A stretch of DNA of 64,000 bases from Isoetes taiwanensis. Its lineage: Eukaryota > Streptophyta > Lycopodiopsida > Isoetales > Isoetaceae. Below the pieces are notes generated by a model that was not told the DNA's origin, did no database searches, and saw only the letters and a program-made list of their open reading frames with translations. The DNA is taken from positions 5,564,563 through 5,628,562 of the forward strand of contig JAJEKV010000020.1 in the NCBI GenBank assembly GCA_021234155.1, given 5' to 3'. Below, in pieces: positions 1-10,589 of the stretch. The position numbers and the translations under genes are program-made. Each line of letters starts with the position of its first letter. Within the stretch, counting starts at the first letter, position 1.

Positions 1-332
1 GGCTGCATGGATGGACTTGGTCTTTTACAGTTCAATGCCACCAAAACATAATAGTAGTCTCAGATAAAAACATGAACTAAAATTATCTCATTGCTGAAAC
101 TTCAATTCTTATAAAATCTTCATACTAGTCTCAATTTTAATTCTTCCTAGTGCAAGCAAAATGTATGACTAGATGCAATATATAGTATCTTGGGTTTCAA
201 AGAATAATTCCTATGCAATACAATATATAGCAAATCCAGTGTTTACGATACAAATACGACTAAAATAATTAATTAGTACGATAGTTGTGTATAAGTATTT
301 AGTTGTTCTGTGTATACAGAATGTTAACAATA
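1..332. other. AT-rich non-coding flank
   Basis: No coding pattern is visible on either strand. The sequence is AT-rich with short homopolymer runs and leads into the inverted-repeat cluster that begins near 333. Confidence 0.5.
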
Positions 333-514
333 CTTAACACACTGCCCCTCAAGTTTATAGTGATCCAACGGTTCAGATCAATTTTGATCAGTGTGTTACT
401 GGAGCTATAACACACTGCTACTCCATAACACCCTAGGATGTTATGAAATGAACGGATCCAGATCGATTTTGATAATGATCGGATGGCCCAAAACTCTCGG
501 GGCAGTGTGTTAAG
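333..514. repeat. MITE-like inverted-repeat cluster
   Basis: A perfect 16-bp inverted pair, CTTAACACACTGCCCC at 333-348 and its reverse complement at 499-514, bounds 182 bp. The core TAACACACTG occurs four times in alternating orientation (335-344, 389-398 inverted, 408-417, 503-512 inverted), and the middle pair would fold as a hairpin with a 9-nt loop. There is no coding sequence inside. Size and form fit a miniature inverted-repeat transposable element, but I could not find a convincing target-site duplication, so the family is unassigned. Confidence 0.4.
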
Positions 515-540
515 GGCGATAACGCCCTGGCCCTCGGGTG

Positions 541-637
541 TTACTTCAAAAAAAATTTTCGGGCCATCAAAATGCAAACAAGACACGTTCGGCATTTTGA
601 TGGCCCAAAATTTTTGGAAGTAATTTTTTTTGAAGCC
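541..637. repeat. Long imperfect palindrome
   Basis: A second fold-back lies directly after the MITE-like block. GGGCCATCAAAATGC at 561-575 pairs perfectly with 592-606, and the outer arms CTTCAAAAAAAATT (544-557) and AATTTTTTTTGAAG (622-635) also match. The 16-nt loop is at 576-591. It may be the other arm of a larger inverted-repeat element with the 333-514 block. Confidence 0.45.
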
Positions 638-879
638 CTCGGCGCCTTGTATGTTATCTACTCCATAATACCTACATGGTATCAAAATAGTTGACAACAA
701 ACCATTATATTTTCATTATATTTTCATTTCGAAGGGTGGATCATAAGGGGTACATGTTGACAATGTATATATTCTATGTTTTTTTTCTCCTTGCAATCCC
801 CCACTTCACCTTCCGTTAGGTCCCTTGGTCTTTAATTTACTTTGAACCTTTGCGTTATGGCAATATCTGGAAAAACATA

Positions 880-1440
880 CAATTGTTGAGCTGCTCATGT
901 ATTTGCCTGCCCTGGTCTATGTTCCGACCACCATCACATTTGGTGTACATGTCAACAAAGGCACGATTTTAACTTAGGACAGCCCTTGCTAAATAACATG
1001 CCAATGTATCAACTTGCCTTGCTCCAAGGTGGACACTTTCAGAATGCTTGATATTGCATCCATGTTTTGTCCTTCTTCCAAGCATCCACATTTAGCATAC
1101 ATGTCCAGAGTGCCCACTTATGGCATGTAATGAAAGAACTACTTTAACTAATTGGTCATGTGCATTTTGCCATATTTTACATCTCTTGATTGCAAATACT
1201 TTTGAGATAATTGAGAATGCATTGGATATCATCATGTTACAGCATATTGTAAGAGTTTTAAAGCAAACGCCCAATACATTAAGCTTGTCTCTTGTAAAGT
1301 GCCACATTTGACACAGATCTTCAGTAAAGTATTCCCTATGAACGCATCCACTTGTAACACCACTCAAAATAATGTGCACATGTATGAGCCTGCCCTGTTA
1401 TGTTTTCCAAATTTTCAAAGGTATGCAGAATGAGGGGATA
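880..1440 (-). pseudogene. PPR (pentatricopeptide repeat) gene remnant
   Basis: Read on the minus strand, several PPR repeat signatures appear in different frames: GNTLLKICVKCG, LDMYAKCGCLEEGQ (near 1090-1110), ILKVSTLEQGKLIH (near 1040) and VDMYTKCDG (near 940). This is the L-x-x-MYAKCG wording of PLS-class plant PPR proteins, which normally bind organellar RNA. No continuous frame survives, and stops and frame changes separate the repeats. No start, transit peptide or E/DYW tail can be seen. It is a fossil of a larger gene. Confidence 0.6.
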
Positions 1441-2718
1441 AATCCAGAAAAGCTTACTCTTTGAAATCATGCAGCAACACTGCATCACTTACTTGTACTG
1501 GACGAGTACTTTGACCAAGGGCGTCCGAAGAGTAGATGGTGAGATAGTGCAAAACTTAAGCAACCAAACCACACTACATGAAGCAACCCAGCTGTCTGAT
1601 GTAGAGGTTCCGTGGACTAAACTCTACCATGGGAATACTGCATTCCTATGGTAAACTTGCCCAATGGCATTAAAAATTCCTGATCTGGACATTTCAATGG
1701 AAGAACAAAAACCAGGTTAGTGCAAATGAGCTGATGATCATTACCTTCTTAAATAATCATTACCTTCTTATACGAGACTGCATAACAGAACCACATGACA
1801 AAAATATCGATCTAGAGACTCAATGGATCAGGAAAACTGAGCTTCTGCAGCATGGGTCAAGAAAACTGAACTGCAACATAGATGTATGACTTCTCCAAAT
1901 CATACTGCACTAACATGTATGTAGGCCATCCGTTTCAAATGACTAGCTGCATTTCAATCATAATTATTCTAGACTGCACATGTTACCAAGAGCACATGGC
2001 TCATCTAATTCACCTGCTTTTCTTAAAAAGTTGATGCAACTTTAATGCTCCAGTTTGGGAAAGATGCAATCATCATATACCATAAGACAAATATATGGCC
2101 TCCATCAACTTTACTTCCCAGCAAGACTACACAGGCACTTTAAACTTTTGCAGTTTAACATGTTGGAAATATCATTGAAGTCTAAACGATCACATCCAAA
2201 TGAGCCAAATTTCAAACACCACATGAGCATTTTCCTCCACATTGCTGACTGATTGTACAGTAAGGTCTGAATTTAGCTCTGACCTTTTTAAAACGTAATG
2301 TATATATTGACCCTGGGATAATGTCCATGGATTGAAAAGGTTGAAAATATATAGTTTGTCAAAATGCGCATCTGTGGGAAAAGTTCCTAGAGTGTATATG
2401 CGCAATCAGAAACCATATTCCATATTGGAATTTCACCTTATAGTCCACCAACCACGTCTGCTTACAAACCTATACCAACCACTTACAAACATCTACCAAC
2501 CAGTGTGAACAAGCAAGGAAGACAAGCATCTGCCTTTAAACATCATAAATTGCTTTGCATTTTTTTTAAGACTTCATTGCACAGCTTTCGGCTTCAACTA
2601 AATTTTCTCAAATTTATGGACAGAATTGGGGAAAAACCCTGTCCCAATGTCATGTAAAGATTAAGATGCAGGTGAACACACAGTTTTTTTTTTTTGCCGG
2701 GAAAGTTAAAGTTATGTA
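1441..2718. other. Non-coding stretch
   Basis: Open frames here are short and show no recognisable domain or consistent codon pattern. A T-rich run at 2682-2694 precedes the 3' end of the thioesterase gene. Its minus-strand 3' UTR and polyadenylation signals could lie here, but none is clear. Confidence 0.4.
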
Positions 2719-3626
2719 TCATGTGGCAACAACACACTGTGTGTGAATGCCTAAGTGGGTCTTCAAGAAGTCAACAATGTCATCAAGTTCCTCGGGTTCC
2801 TTCAGCCAGTGCCCCTCTAGGTCTGCACCCACATATTCTTTCCACACAACGTCCACCTTCATCTGCTTGAGGATACTGCAAGCCTGCCTTCCTAGCTCCA
2901 CACAGACAGTGGTGTCAAATCTACCATGCCCCAAGAACACAGGCATGCCAACCAGCGAAGAAGATTTAGAAGAAGAGGAAGAGGAAGAGGAAGATTTAGA
3001 AGAAGAAGAGAGGCCATCGTCTTGAGCCTCCTTTCCCAGACCTAATTCCTTTCTTAGACAATTGGTAACATCACCCATTAGTTCAATTTTCTGTGCTAGA
3101 GGTAACCACCCACTTGCACCAACGAAAGCTCCCAATTTGCAACGGCTTGAAAGCAGGACATGCAAAGCTGCAGCCTGCCCTTGGCTCACCCCACCGAGCA
3201 CCACCCTCTCAGCAGCAGCACCGCCTAGCAGTCGAATTTCATCCTGGATCACTTCCTGCACGTATTGAACGCAAGACCTAAGGCCAGACCTAAGGCCAGG
3301 GCTTACCTGCTGGAAGGTTGGATCGGCTCGAGAAGGCACCCTTGGTTTGAACCACCCTTGGCTTTGGAGCTCTGCGCTTGAAACACCCATCTCACACCAG
3401 GCAAAGAACTGAAGAGATTATGGCCTGGTGAGGAGGTGGACATTGCAGCCAGAGCTGCAGCGACTAGCGGCCCAGTACTGCCTCGCCCATGCAAAAATAT
3501 GACCGTGTACTTGTGATCTCCAACCGCTTCCTGAATGTGGAGCGGAAGCCTACAATCAGAGATTGCTGCCTTCGATTTCGATGGGCGTGGCCGCAGGCGC
3601 TTCAACAGCCGGAACACAGACTTCAT
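2719..3626 (-). CDS. Acyl-protein thioesterase / carboxylesterase-like alpha/beta hydrolase (one frameshift)
   Basis: Members of this family hydrolyse fatty acyl thioesters or carboxylic esters in the cytosol. Reading from 3626, the first frame gives a basic N-terminus and the oxyanion-loop strand VIFLHGRGSTG, then PGVRWVF. The second frame (open from 3390) gives GGVSQGQAAALH with nucleophile Ser near 3185, FLGHGRFDTTV with the Asp, and EGHWLKEPEELDDIV with the His, so the triad is complete. The two frames overlap and switch near 3385, which means one single-base frameshift or a sequence error. A serine-rich tract (about residues 128-145 of the second frame) interrupts the region before the Asp strand and is not typical of the family. 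No intron is seen across the whole domain, which would fit a retrocopy. The probable start is ATG at 3624-3626. Confidence 0.7.
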
Positions 3627-3782
3627 TTTTTCAGCATCATCACCCTCCTTTCCCTTAAAAACAAAAACCGCCCTTTTTTTTGGCCGCTGTGCCTTTTTTG
3701 TCCGCTGTGCCTTTTTTGCCCTTTTAGCTGATTTTGGCGACAGAGCAGATTTTGGCGACGGAGCAGTAGTTCCGGTAGGCTA

Positions 3783-4440
3783 TGGATCCGATGGAGGAGC
3801 AGAGAGGAGCTCTCTTTGGTAAGGTTGCCATCAAGTTTGTTTCTCTTCTAGGATCGCTTCATCACATCGGTTTTCTTGTGTATTCCTCCAGCACACTAAT
3901 TATATTATATATATCCTTGTTCTTTCCTTGTACCAGCTTCATCACAATGACTAGTTATTCTTGATCTATACTTGTACCACAGCTGACTTGCTAAGCAGAC
4001 CTCTGTCTTTTTCTCTATCATCTCAAGTATTCTCATCATTGATCTTTTGCTCAACATAGGTACTTTGCCCTTGTTTATCTTTTACTCTGTCCTTTTTATC
4101 TATTACCTCGATAAATCACTGGAGATAAAAATACACATTGATCCTCATTGCTCTGTAGTCCAGTTCACAAACATAAATTGTCAAGTTGATTTAGTTGCTG
4201 AGTTGGAATCGCCTGGAGCACAGTGACATTCACTTGACTAAAGCACAGCTACTAGATTTGTGTAGAATGAATAGTAAGATTCTGGCAAAGATAGAAATGA
4301 CCCAAGCAAGCATAAAGAAATTTTTGTTATATCTCCAAGGGGCTGAAGCTTTTAGCAATGTTGAAGATAGTGTGCTTTACCAATTCGGATGATGATAAAG
4401 CCTCAAATGACGATTTACAGCTCAATCAGGTAACTGAACC
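3783..4440 (+). other. Possible host gene fragment with splice sites, unrecognised
   Basis: An ATG at 3783 opens a 12-codon stretch (MDPMEEQRGALF) ending at a good donor (G|GTAAGG). Near 4184-4390 a lysine-rich helical segment (for example RMNSKILAKIEMTQASIKKFL) is followed by an Asp-rich piece and a possible donor CAG|GTAACT at about 4430. The frames do not join simply. It would be divergent from the thioesterase gene, with starts only about 157 bp apart. I do not recognise the product; it may be a small coiled-coil protein or chance. Confidence 0.25.
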
Positions 4441-5019
4441 TTCTACTCCCATGCATTTTGGTTGTTACATGCTGAGATATGTATGAAATATATCTTTAGA
4501 GAACTGGGCATACAGATTGAATTGAGGACATCAAGAAATCTTATGCCAATATTATGTTTGCAAGGTTGGAACTGTACATCCACCTCCTAATCTTCAAGAA
4601 AGATTTGCAACACAACCTTGCATTTTTTTTCTTCAGTTTTTCTTCAGTCCTTTCTGTTAGATCCATCACAGCTTCATGCATTTTTTATTGGTTGCATTCT
4701 ATTTTTAGGCTTGAATATGACATTGGTTTCCTGATTTCTGGCCTTTGCAGATATCCAAACCCTTCAAGCAGATCAGATAAGTAATAGATATGGAAACTGA
4801 CTTTTGATGGTTTCTTTTCACCTCTGTACATTTTGCAAAGTGTACTATACCACTCTACATGATGTGACATTCTTCAATTTGCCAAAACAATATTTAATAC
4901 CAACCCTCTGCAAAATGTTATGACATGGAATTCGATTGATTTTGATATGTACATCACGGGAAGTTAGAAGAAGCCTAGAAGCTACTTCAACAGATGCCTC
5001 AGTTTACTTTCATGGGATT
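4441..5019. other. Non-coding stretch
   Basis: T-rich, intron-like sequence with no recognisable coding segment. It precedes the PPR remnant on the same strand. Confidence 0.35.
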
Positions 5020-5580
5020 TTATTATTGCAGCATATGCGCAGCATGGGTTCGGAAAGCACGCTTTTTATAACTTCCAGCTAATGCAAGCAGAAGGGTTTT
5101 TGCCAGACACCATTACATGTGCCACTCATGCTGCACTAGCAGTAGACAAATAGGTGCAGGCCCTTCTCGTTAAGATGAATTCTAAACTTGACTGTTCTAG
5201 TCCCAAGTGTTTGACTCGTTACCAATGTGTGCATTGAGGGCTAGACATCATTTTGAACTACAAGTCATTTTAAGAAATGTGGCAGCGCAAGAACAGCCAT
5301 GGTGTCATATTCTGCAGTGCATAAAGTACCCAAACAAGTTGGAGTCCTACTATACTACTATGACAACAGCAATGAACCATCTGCATACAGCAATGGTGGG
5401 ACAAGAAGTCATTATGTGACAAGTTGTAGAAGCTTGCTTACTGATTACAATGTTAAAGACCCTAAGTTTACGCAGGAAATTCTGCCAGCATGAGAGCATG
5501 TATACTGTAAAAATGAAATTGGAGGGCATGAATCCAGACAAGTTTACATTTTCAAACATCCCAAAAGCAGTAAAACATTG
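5020..5580 (+). pseudogene. PPR gene remnant
   Basis: Plus-strand translation from about 5027 gives AYAQHGFGKHAFYNFQLMQ followed by AEGFLPDTITCATHAALA, the usual wording of a PPR repeat ending in a V/L-x-PD-x-IT-F segment. A second piece near 5500-5578 gives KMKLEGMNPDKFTFSNIPKA. The two pieces are separated by about 330 bp without PPR pattern and contain stops. This is a decayed copy; nothing suggests that it is expressed. Confidence 0.5.
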
Positions 5581-7111
5581 AACAAGGTAGAAGAGAGTAT
5601 ATCATTGAGCATGTTAAAGAGAACATCTGTCATTGTATCTGTCATCTGTCATTGTCTGTTTTTTTTTGATGTATAGTGATTCATGTGTTTATTCTGAACT
5701 GTAAAAATACCGAAATATATCAAGATATGTTGTTTGGATGGTTTACATATTGTGTTAACCTTAGACCATGAAGGTTGAAGAGTGTAAATTTATATAGGGT
5801 CTTTTTTCATGGGCATTTTGGTCTTTTCTTTGGTGGTTGAGAAGTAAAGCACAATGAAAATAGTATCCCTGGAGGAACATGGTGCTAATCAAGTGTTGCT
5901 GCTAGTTGCAGCCTATCAATATGTCCTAAGAGAACTGTTGTTTGTTCTTAGTTCTGAGGTGCTTCTTGGTTTGCATGTGCACGCACTATTCCAAGTGAAA
6001 AACACAAATTCTTTTCTTCTCTGGATATGTTTTTCTACAGAAGAAGACCTCTCGAATGGCATTCCAATTTGTCTGCGCCTCATCACAAAACCATAAAATT
6101 GCACTAAAGAAAGACCTCTAGAAGCCAATACTTTATTTAATTTTCTCCATAATTTTTTTTGAGATTCCACATCTTTTGTTTTCATCCCACACATTGCTAT
6201 TTGTAGACCACTAGTAATTGGTTTGGAAACTGTGAGCCATGGAAGCAAACGACAATTTCTTCTTAGATATATGTTGCTTAACTCATCTTGGTACTGCCTA
6301 TTTCTCTTCCTTTGCATCCTCAATGCACCTCTTTAGCTACCAATAGATAACAAAAGGAAATAGCCAGTTCATTATAATGCAAAATTTGAATGCTCAAATG
6401 CGCACCTTCTTTGATTATATAGAGGTTCTAAGTCCAGTAAAAGAACATCTACTTGTCCTGGAGTCATTTTATCCATATCTTCAACATCTCCTTCAGTTAT
6501 TAGGTTTTGTGTATTTCTTTCAATAGCCAGATTATACACAACCCATTACAATATGGTTGTTTTAGTAACCGCCATGCTCAGCCACCTATTGGACCAAGAT
6601 CTGTCCTGACATGAATGGAGCCTCTCCATTGTAGGGAATTGTAATCTCCTTCACTAAGAAAGTAATCACAATAGGCATTCTGACATTGTGATTGGCCATC
6701 ACAATATGCAAGCCTTATTGTGCCATCCAATGTAGGAGTATGTAGGACTATGTGCTTTAAGTTGTCCACATGTGAGGATCATGTTGATACCTTCCCCATT
6801 CCTTCACAATGGCGTGACTCTCCATAGGCAAACTTTTCCAACTTCTCCAAATTTGAAAACATCGGTCGCAATAAGGTAAAATAACTCGTTAAAGTTAACT
6901 GTTTGATATTTAAAAATTCTTTCAACATTAGAATACGCTCTATGTTAACGTTTAAAATTCACCTCTTAAAATTATCTTAACAACAGAATGTGTTCTACAG
7001 TGACGTTTAAAAATCATCATTAGTCTCTTAATTAATGTTAAGATTCATTATTAAACCTGACTTCAACTTTTTCATCAAAGAATCATGAAAGAAACAAGAA
7101 AAAAGGGGGTT
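5581..7111. other. Non-coding stretch
   Basis: No credible gene. A minus-strand frame at 6578-6769 contains a Cys pattern (YCDGQSQCQNAYCDYF) that faintly resembles zinc-binding segments of plant transposases, but it is isolated and unassigned. 6880-7040 is very AT-rich with repeated GTTAACGTTTAAA-like words. Confidence 0.35.
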
Positions 7112-7276
7112 TAGTTTTGATAAATTTACAAGCACAAGCAAGTTAAACTTATTAAAGCTAGCAAGTCTTGACCAGATTCTAAGAAATTCGGATCCTTCAT
7201 TGGTTAGTTTTAATAAATTTTGTTAAACTTATTAAAGGTAGCAAGTCTTGTCCAGATCCTAAGAAATACGGATCTA
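7112..7276. repeat. Imperfect tandem duplication
   Basis: A segment of about 70-80 bp occurs twice, at 7112-7193 and 7207-7276. Both copies run through GTTAAACTTATTAAAG, GCAAGTCTTG, CCAGAT and CTAAGAAAT. The copies differ by an internal gap of about 12 bp and several substitutions, so this is an old local duplication. Confidence 0.6.
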
Positions 7277-7397
7277 AATGTTAATAACTTTTGTATATGT
7301 GATGCAAGAAACAAAATAAAATAAAAAAATACAAGATCAGGAAACAGAGGTCGAGGTCGAGGAGACAAGGAGAAAACCTAGGTTGAGGAAACGGCTA

Positions 7398-7674
7398 GTC
7401 GGCGCCGACTAGAGGTCTTCATATGCTGCGTTTTTTATTGGTCGGCGCCGACCGGAGGTGTAGCTCACTGTTGTAACCTCGACTGGAGGTCTAGGTCACT
7501 GTTATTGCACTGTGCTTTTGAGGGGTCGGCGCCGACTGGCTTAGAATAAGGTCCAGAAATGCCCGACTTTGTGTTTAGATGCCCGACTTTGTGTTTTCAT
7601 TCGCTCCAGAAATGCCCGACTTTGTGTTTAGATGAGGAATGCCTAATCTGTTCCAATAGTGGGTCGGCGCCGAC
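7398..7674. repeat. Four dispersed copies of the palindrome GTCGGCGCCGAC plus a short tandem repeat
   Basis: The 12-bp perfect palindrome GTCGGCGCCGAC is present at 7398-7409, 7441-7452, 7525-7536 and 7663-7674 in otherwise AT-rich DNA. Between the third and fourth copies, ATGCCCGACTTTGTGTTT occurs at 7559, 7579 and 7612; the first and third are preceded by the same CCAGAA context, a 53-bp period. The palindromes are too regular for chance. They may be protein-binding sites, recombination sites or remnants of a repeat family. Confidence 0.75.
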
Positions 7675-8699
7675 CGGCCTCTTGCACAGCAGGCATGCCT
7701 CTGCCTGAGTAGTGAGTTATCATATTTAGTGCCACGTTCTCATGAGATGAAGATATCCCAACTCAGATATTCTCTAGCATAAGAAAGGCTGCTCAGATTA
7801 AGATAAACATTCTTAAATAGAGTATGCAGAGAAAGATGTTATATGTCAATGGGCAGGACTAAATTTGATGGATAAAAAAGTTAAAAAATGTTGAGATGAA
7901 AGGGCAAACTTATATGCAGAATCTTGCAAATATGTTGCTGTAGAAGCTTACAAAAATGTAGCTGCAGAGTTAGTAATTGACGTCATGATGTGTGGTCAAG
8001 TTTCCATCAAAGTCCAAATTGGAACGAGCTGCTATGGTATGAAAATGTATTCCTGCTCTAATGTTATGGTATATGAGAAACCATCCGCCCTAGTTCAAAC
8101 AAATAGAGAGGATACAGGGATGGGGCTTATGATTCACATATGTTGGGTGGAAAGGCGCAGGCTACATATTCTCCAGTTCTACAAAGGCGTGATGGCTTGG
8201 AGGTAATTGCACCTGTCATTGAGTTGGCTACTACTTGGATCTGTTGTCGTATACATTGGTTTTTGCATTTTGCAGCCATGTTAGGTATGAACCTTTCGTT
8301 CTATGTTGCCTATTAACAGGTTGTTATTGTTTGTTAAACATCTGTTCTTTAATAAGATGACGTCAATAATGCAGGACCTGTAGCAGGTTATAAGAAGGTG
8401 AAATTAAACAAAAGGAGCGCCTAGTGGATGGTCTGGTGTTTGTATCTTTGAAGAAAGGATGCTCTGATACTGGAATTCTGCTGTTTCAATCAAGTTTTAC
8501 TGTAATATACATTGCACATACATTGCACGAGCTGTGCATCTGCCATGCATGGGGGTATTGCTACTTATATTATCTGCATATTATGTCAATTTTGGTTAAA
8601 GATGCAGGCATATCTTTGACATATTTGCTGATGCTACTATAATGTTGTGTCTTTTGTGCAGAACTTCTTGGCTCAAATTATAAGCGCATTATGTATATA
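7675..8699. other. Non-coding stretch left of the Helitron
   Basis: No recognisable gene. A 73-codon plus-strand frame at 7985-8206 and a 72-codon one at 8424-8642 show no known motif. The last base, A at 8699, is the left half of the Helitron target AT. Confidence 0.35.
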
Positions 8700-8727
8700 C
8701 TAGAAAAAGTGCCCAGCGTTGCTGGGC
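8700..8727 (-). other. Helitron 3' terminus: hairpin and CTAG end
   Basis: Reading the minus strand, GCCCAGC-AAC-GCTGGGC (8727-8711) forms a perfect 7-bp stem with a 3-nt loop, followed by ACTTTTT and the terminal CTAG. This is the plant Helitron rolling-circle termination signal (hairpin close to a CTRR end). Confidence 0.85.
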
Positions 8728-8830
8728 TTTCCGTCAGATTAAGTTCAAACATAAAACACGTTTTGGTTGAGAACATTTAATTGGGCATATATAGTTTGAA
8801 TATGGTTACTTTTTTTTGGCTTAAAGTTTT

Positions 8831-8856
8831 AATAGAATAGAATAGAATAGAATAGA
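8831..8856. repeat. (AATAG)n microsatellite
   Basis: Five direct AATAG units inside the Helitron. Confidence 0.8.
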
Positions 8857-9362
8857 ACACAATTTAGGAAGTAGAATGTTCATAACGATGTGCATTTATC
8901 GTGAATCTTTGTATTGACATTGTCTTGCGAGGTTGTCATACCTATTTAGTTCTCGGTTGAAACTCTTGCACTTTCTCGAAAGTGATTTCAACTTTTGGAG
9001 TGTAACGGCTATGTCCTCAATGCATATTGTATATTATTAACTGCAATTAGTACACATCGACATTTGTCTATTATTATTTTGTAAATTGCAGTTCGGTCTC
9101 TTTAGTTAGTATTAGTATAGACGTTGAGTCTATTAGTTCGTAATTTAGATTAATGGTGTTTGCTTAGTTGTGATATGTTGAATATGTTCATCCTTCTTAG
9201 AAAGTACATGTGTGTTACCTATTCTTTTAACAAAGGGAAACATAAGCGCTTGATTCATAGGCATTCATCATTAGAAGACTGAAATTGAAACTGACTGTAA
9301 CCTTACCAGGAAGAATTTTCATCTGACACATTTTATTCTTGCAGGAACAAAAGTATGTACAT

Positions 9363-10589
9363 TCAGAGACAAATTATCCTGTTGTATCTGCTCAAAACAT
9401 CTGAAACATCTCGAACTGGCATCTTATGAAAAGCATCACGAGCCTTTGCAGGGAAACCACATTTAGCATATGTATCCCAATGTATTCCCAATCGAGAGGT
9501 CTTTTTCATAACCTTTTTCTGCAATCCGAGTTAGGATTTCTTGTGCCTTGTCTACATCACCGATACTACCACATGCTTTGAGAATACAAGCAAACATTAC
9601 TGCATCTGGTAACATGCCCTCCATCTGCATCTCCTCAAAGCATTTCAAAGCTTATTGACCCGATCCATTCTCAATATATGCTGCAATTAGCGTGGTCCAA
9701 GATGCAACCTTGTCGAACTGGCAATGTATTGAAGACCTCTCTTCCCTCTATAAGTGAACTACATCTGGCATACATACCAAGTAAAGCATTACCAACAGAA
9801 ACATCTTTGTCAAGTCCACTTTTAGAGATATCATGTTATATTTCATGGCCTTTATCAATCACCCTAACATTGTCACATGCTTTCAAACTGCAAACATATG
9901 TGTATGTGTCTGGGGAAACATTGCTAGCTTGCATCTGCTTGAGAATTAAGGGCTTCAATTTCAAGCCCATTTTCAGCATATCCTGTAATGAGGGCATTCC
10001 ATGAAACCATGTCTTGGATTAGCAATTTATCAAACACCTCTCATGCCTCTAATACTGGGCCACATTTGGCATATATGTCCACCAATATGTTACAAATGAA
10101 AATGTCTTTATCAAGCCTCTTCTCCTTGATTTCTAGATGAATCTTTCGACCATGCTCCTAGCACATGCCTTCAATGAGGTTGCAAATGTATACTGAGCTA
10201 GCATCTGCACCATCATATTGCATTTTCTGATACATATTGAGAGCATGTTGTGGCTGCCCGCATTCTATGTACCCAGATATCAAGGAAGTCCAGGAATGTT
10301 CATTCCGATGAAGCAATATATTAAAGGCCTGTGACACCTCTTTGCATTCAACAAGCATAGGCATAATATGATTCCCAGCAGTTTTAGCTTCTAGTCCAGC
10401 GTCACAAATTTGAACATGTGCATGCTTGGCAGAATCCAAATTTTTTATTTTCCTGCATTTGTGCAAGATGCAAACTATGTTCTCAGCAAAATGCTCCTCT
10501 TGTCCAAAATTTGTCGAGAGTGGAACCAAAATGGTCGGAGGATGACATTTGCAATGTTGATACAGAACATAAATAGACATGCTCTCCAA
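9363..10589 (-). pseudogene. PPR gene fragment captured in the Helitron
   Basis: Minus-strand translations across this interval give successive PPR repeats. The N-terminal frame (10589-10158) reads HKCRKIKNLDSAKHAHVQI, SWTSLISGYIECGQPQHALN and MYQKMQYDGADASSVYICN. Middle pieces read KRRLDKDIFICNILVDIYAKCG-like and VASWTTLIAAYIENGSG-like. The last frame (9648-9463) reads CFEEMQMEGMLPDAVMFACILKACGSIGDVDKAQEI. PPR proteins bind organellar RNA one base per repeat. The order from high to low coordinate is consistent with one parental gene, but frame changes and stops break it many times. The C-terminal E/DYW part is missing, so it is a captured partial copy. Confidence 0.75.

Noticed and set aside
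2747-3025. Plus-strand frame rich in Ser and Glu
   Set aside because: It is the antisense of the thioesterase gene; the low complexity mirrors the serine codon tract.
5916-6323. 135-codon minus-strand ORF rich in Arg and Ser
   Set aside because: No recognisable motif and no neighbouring exon; treated as chance.
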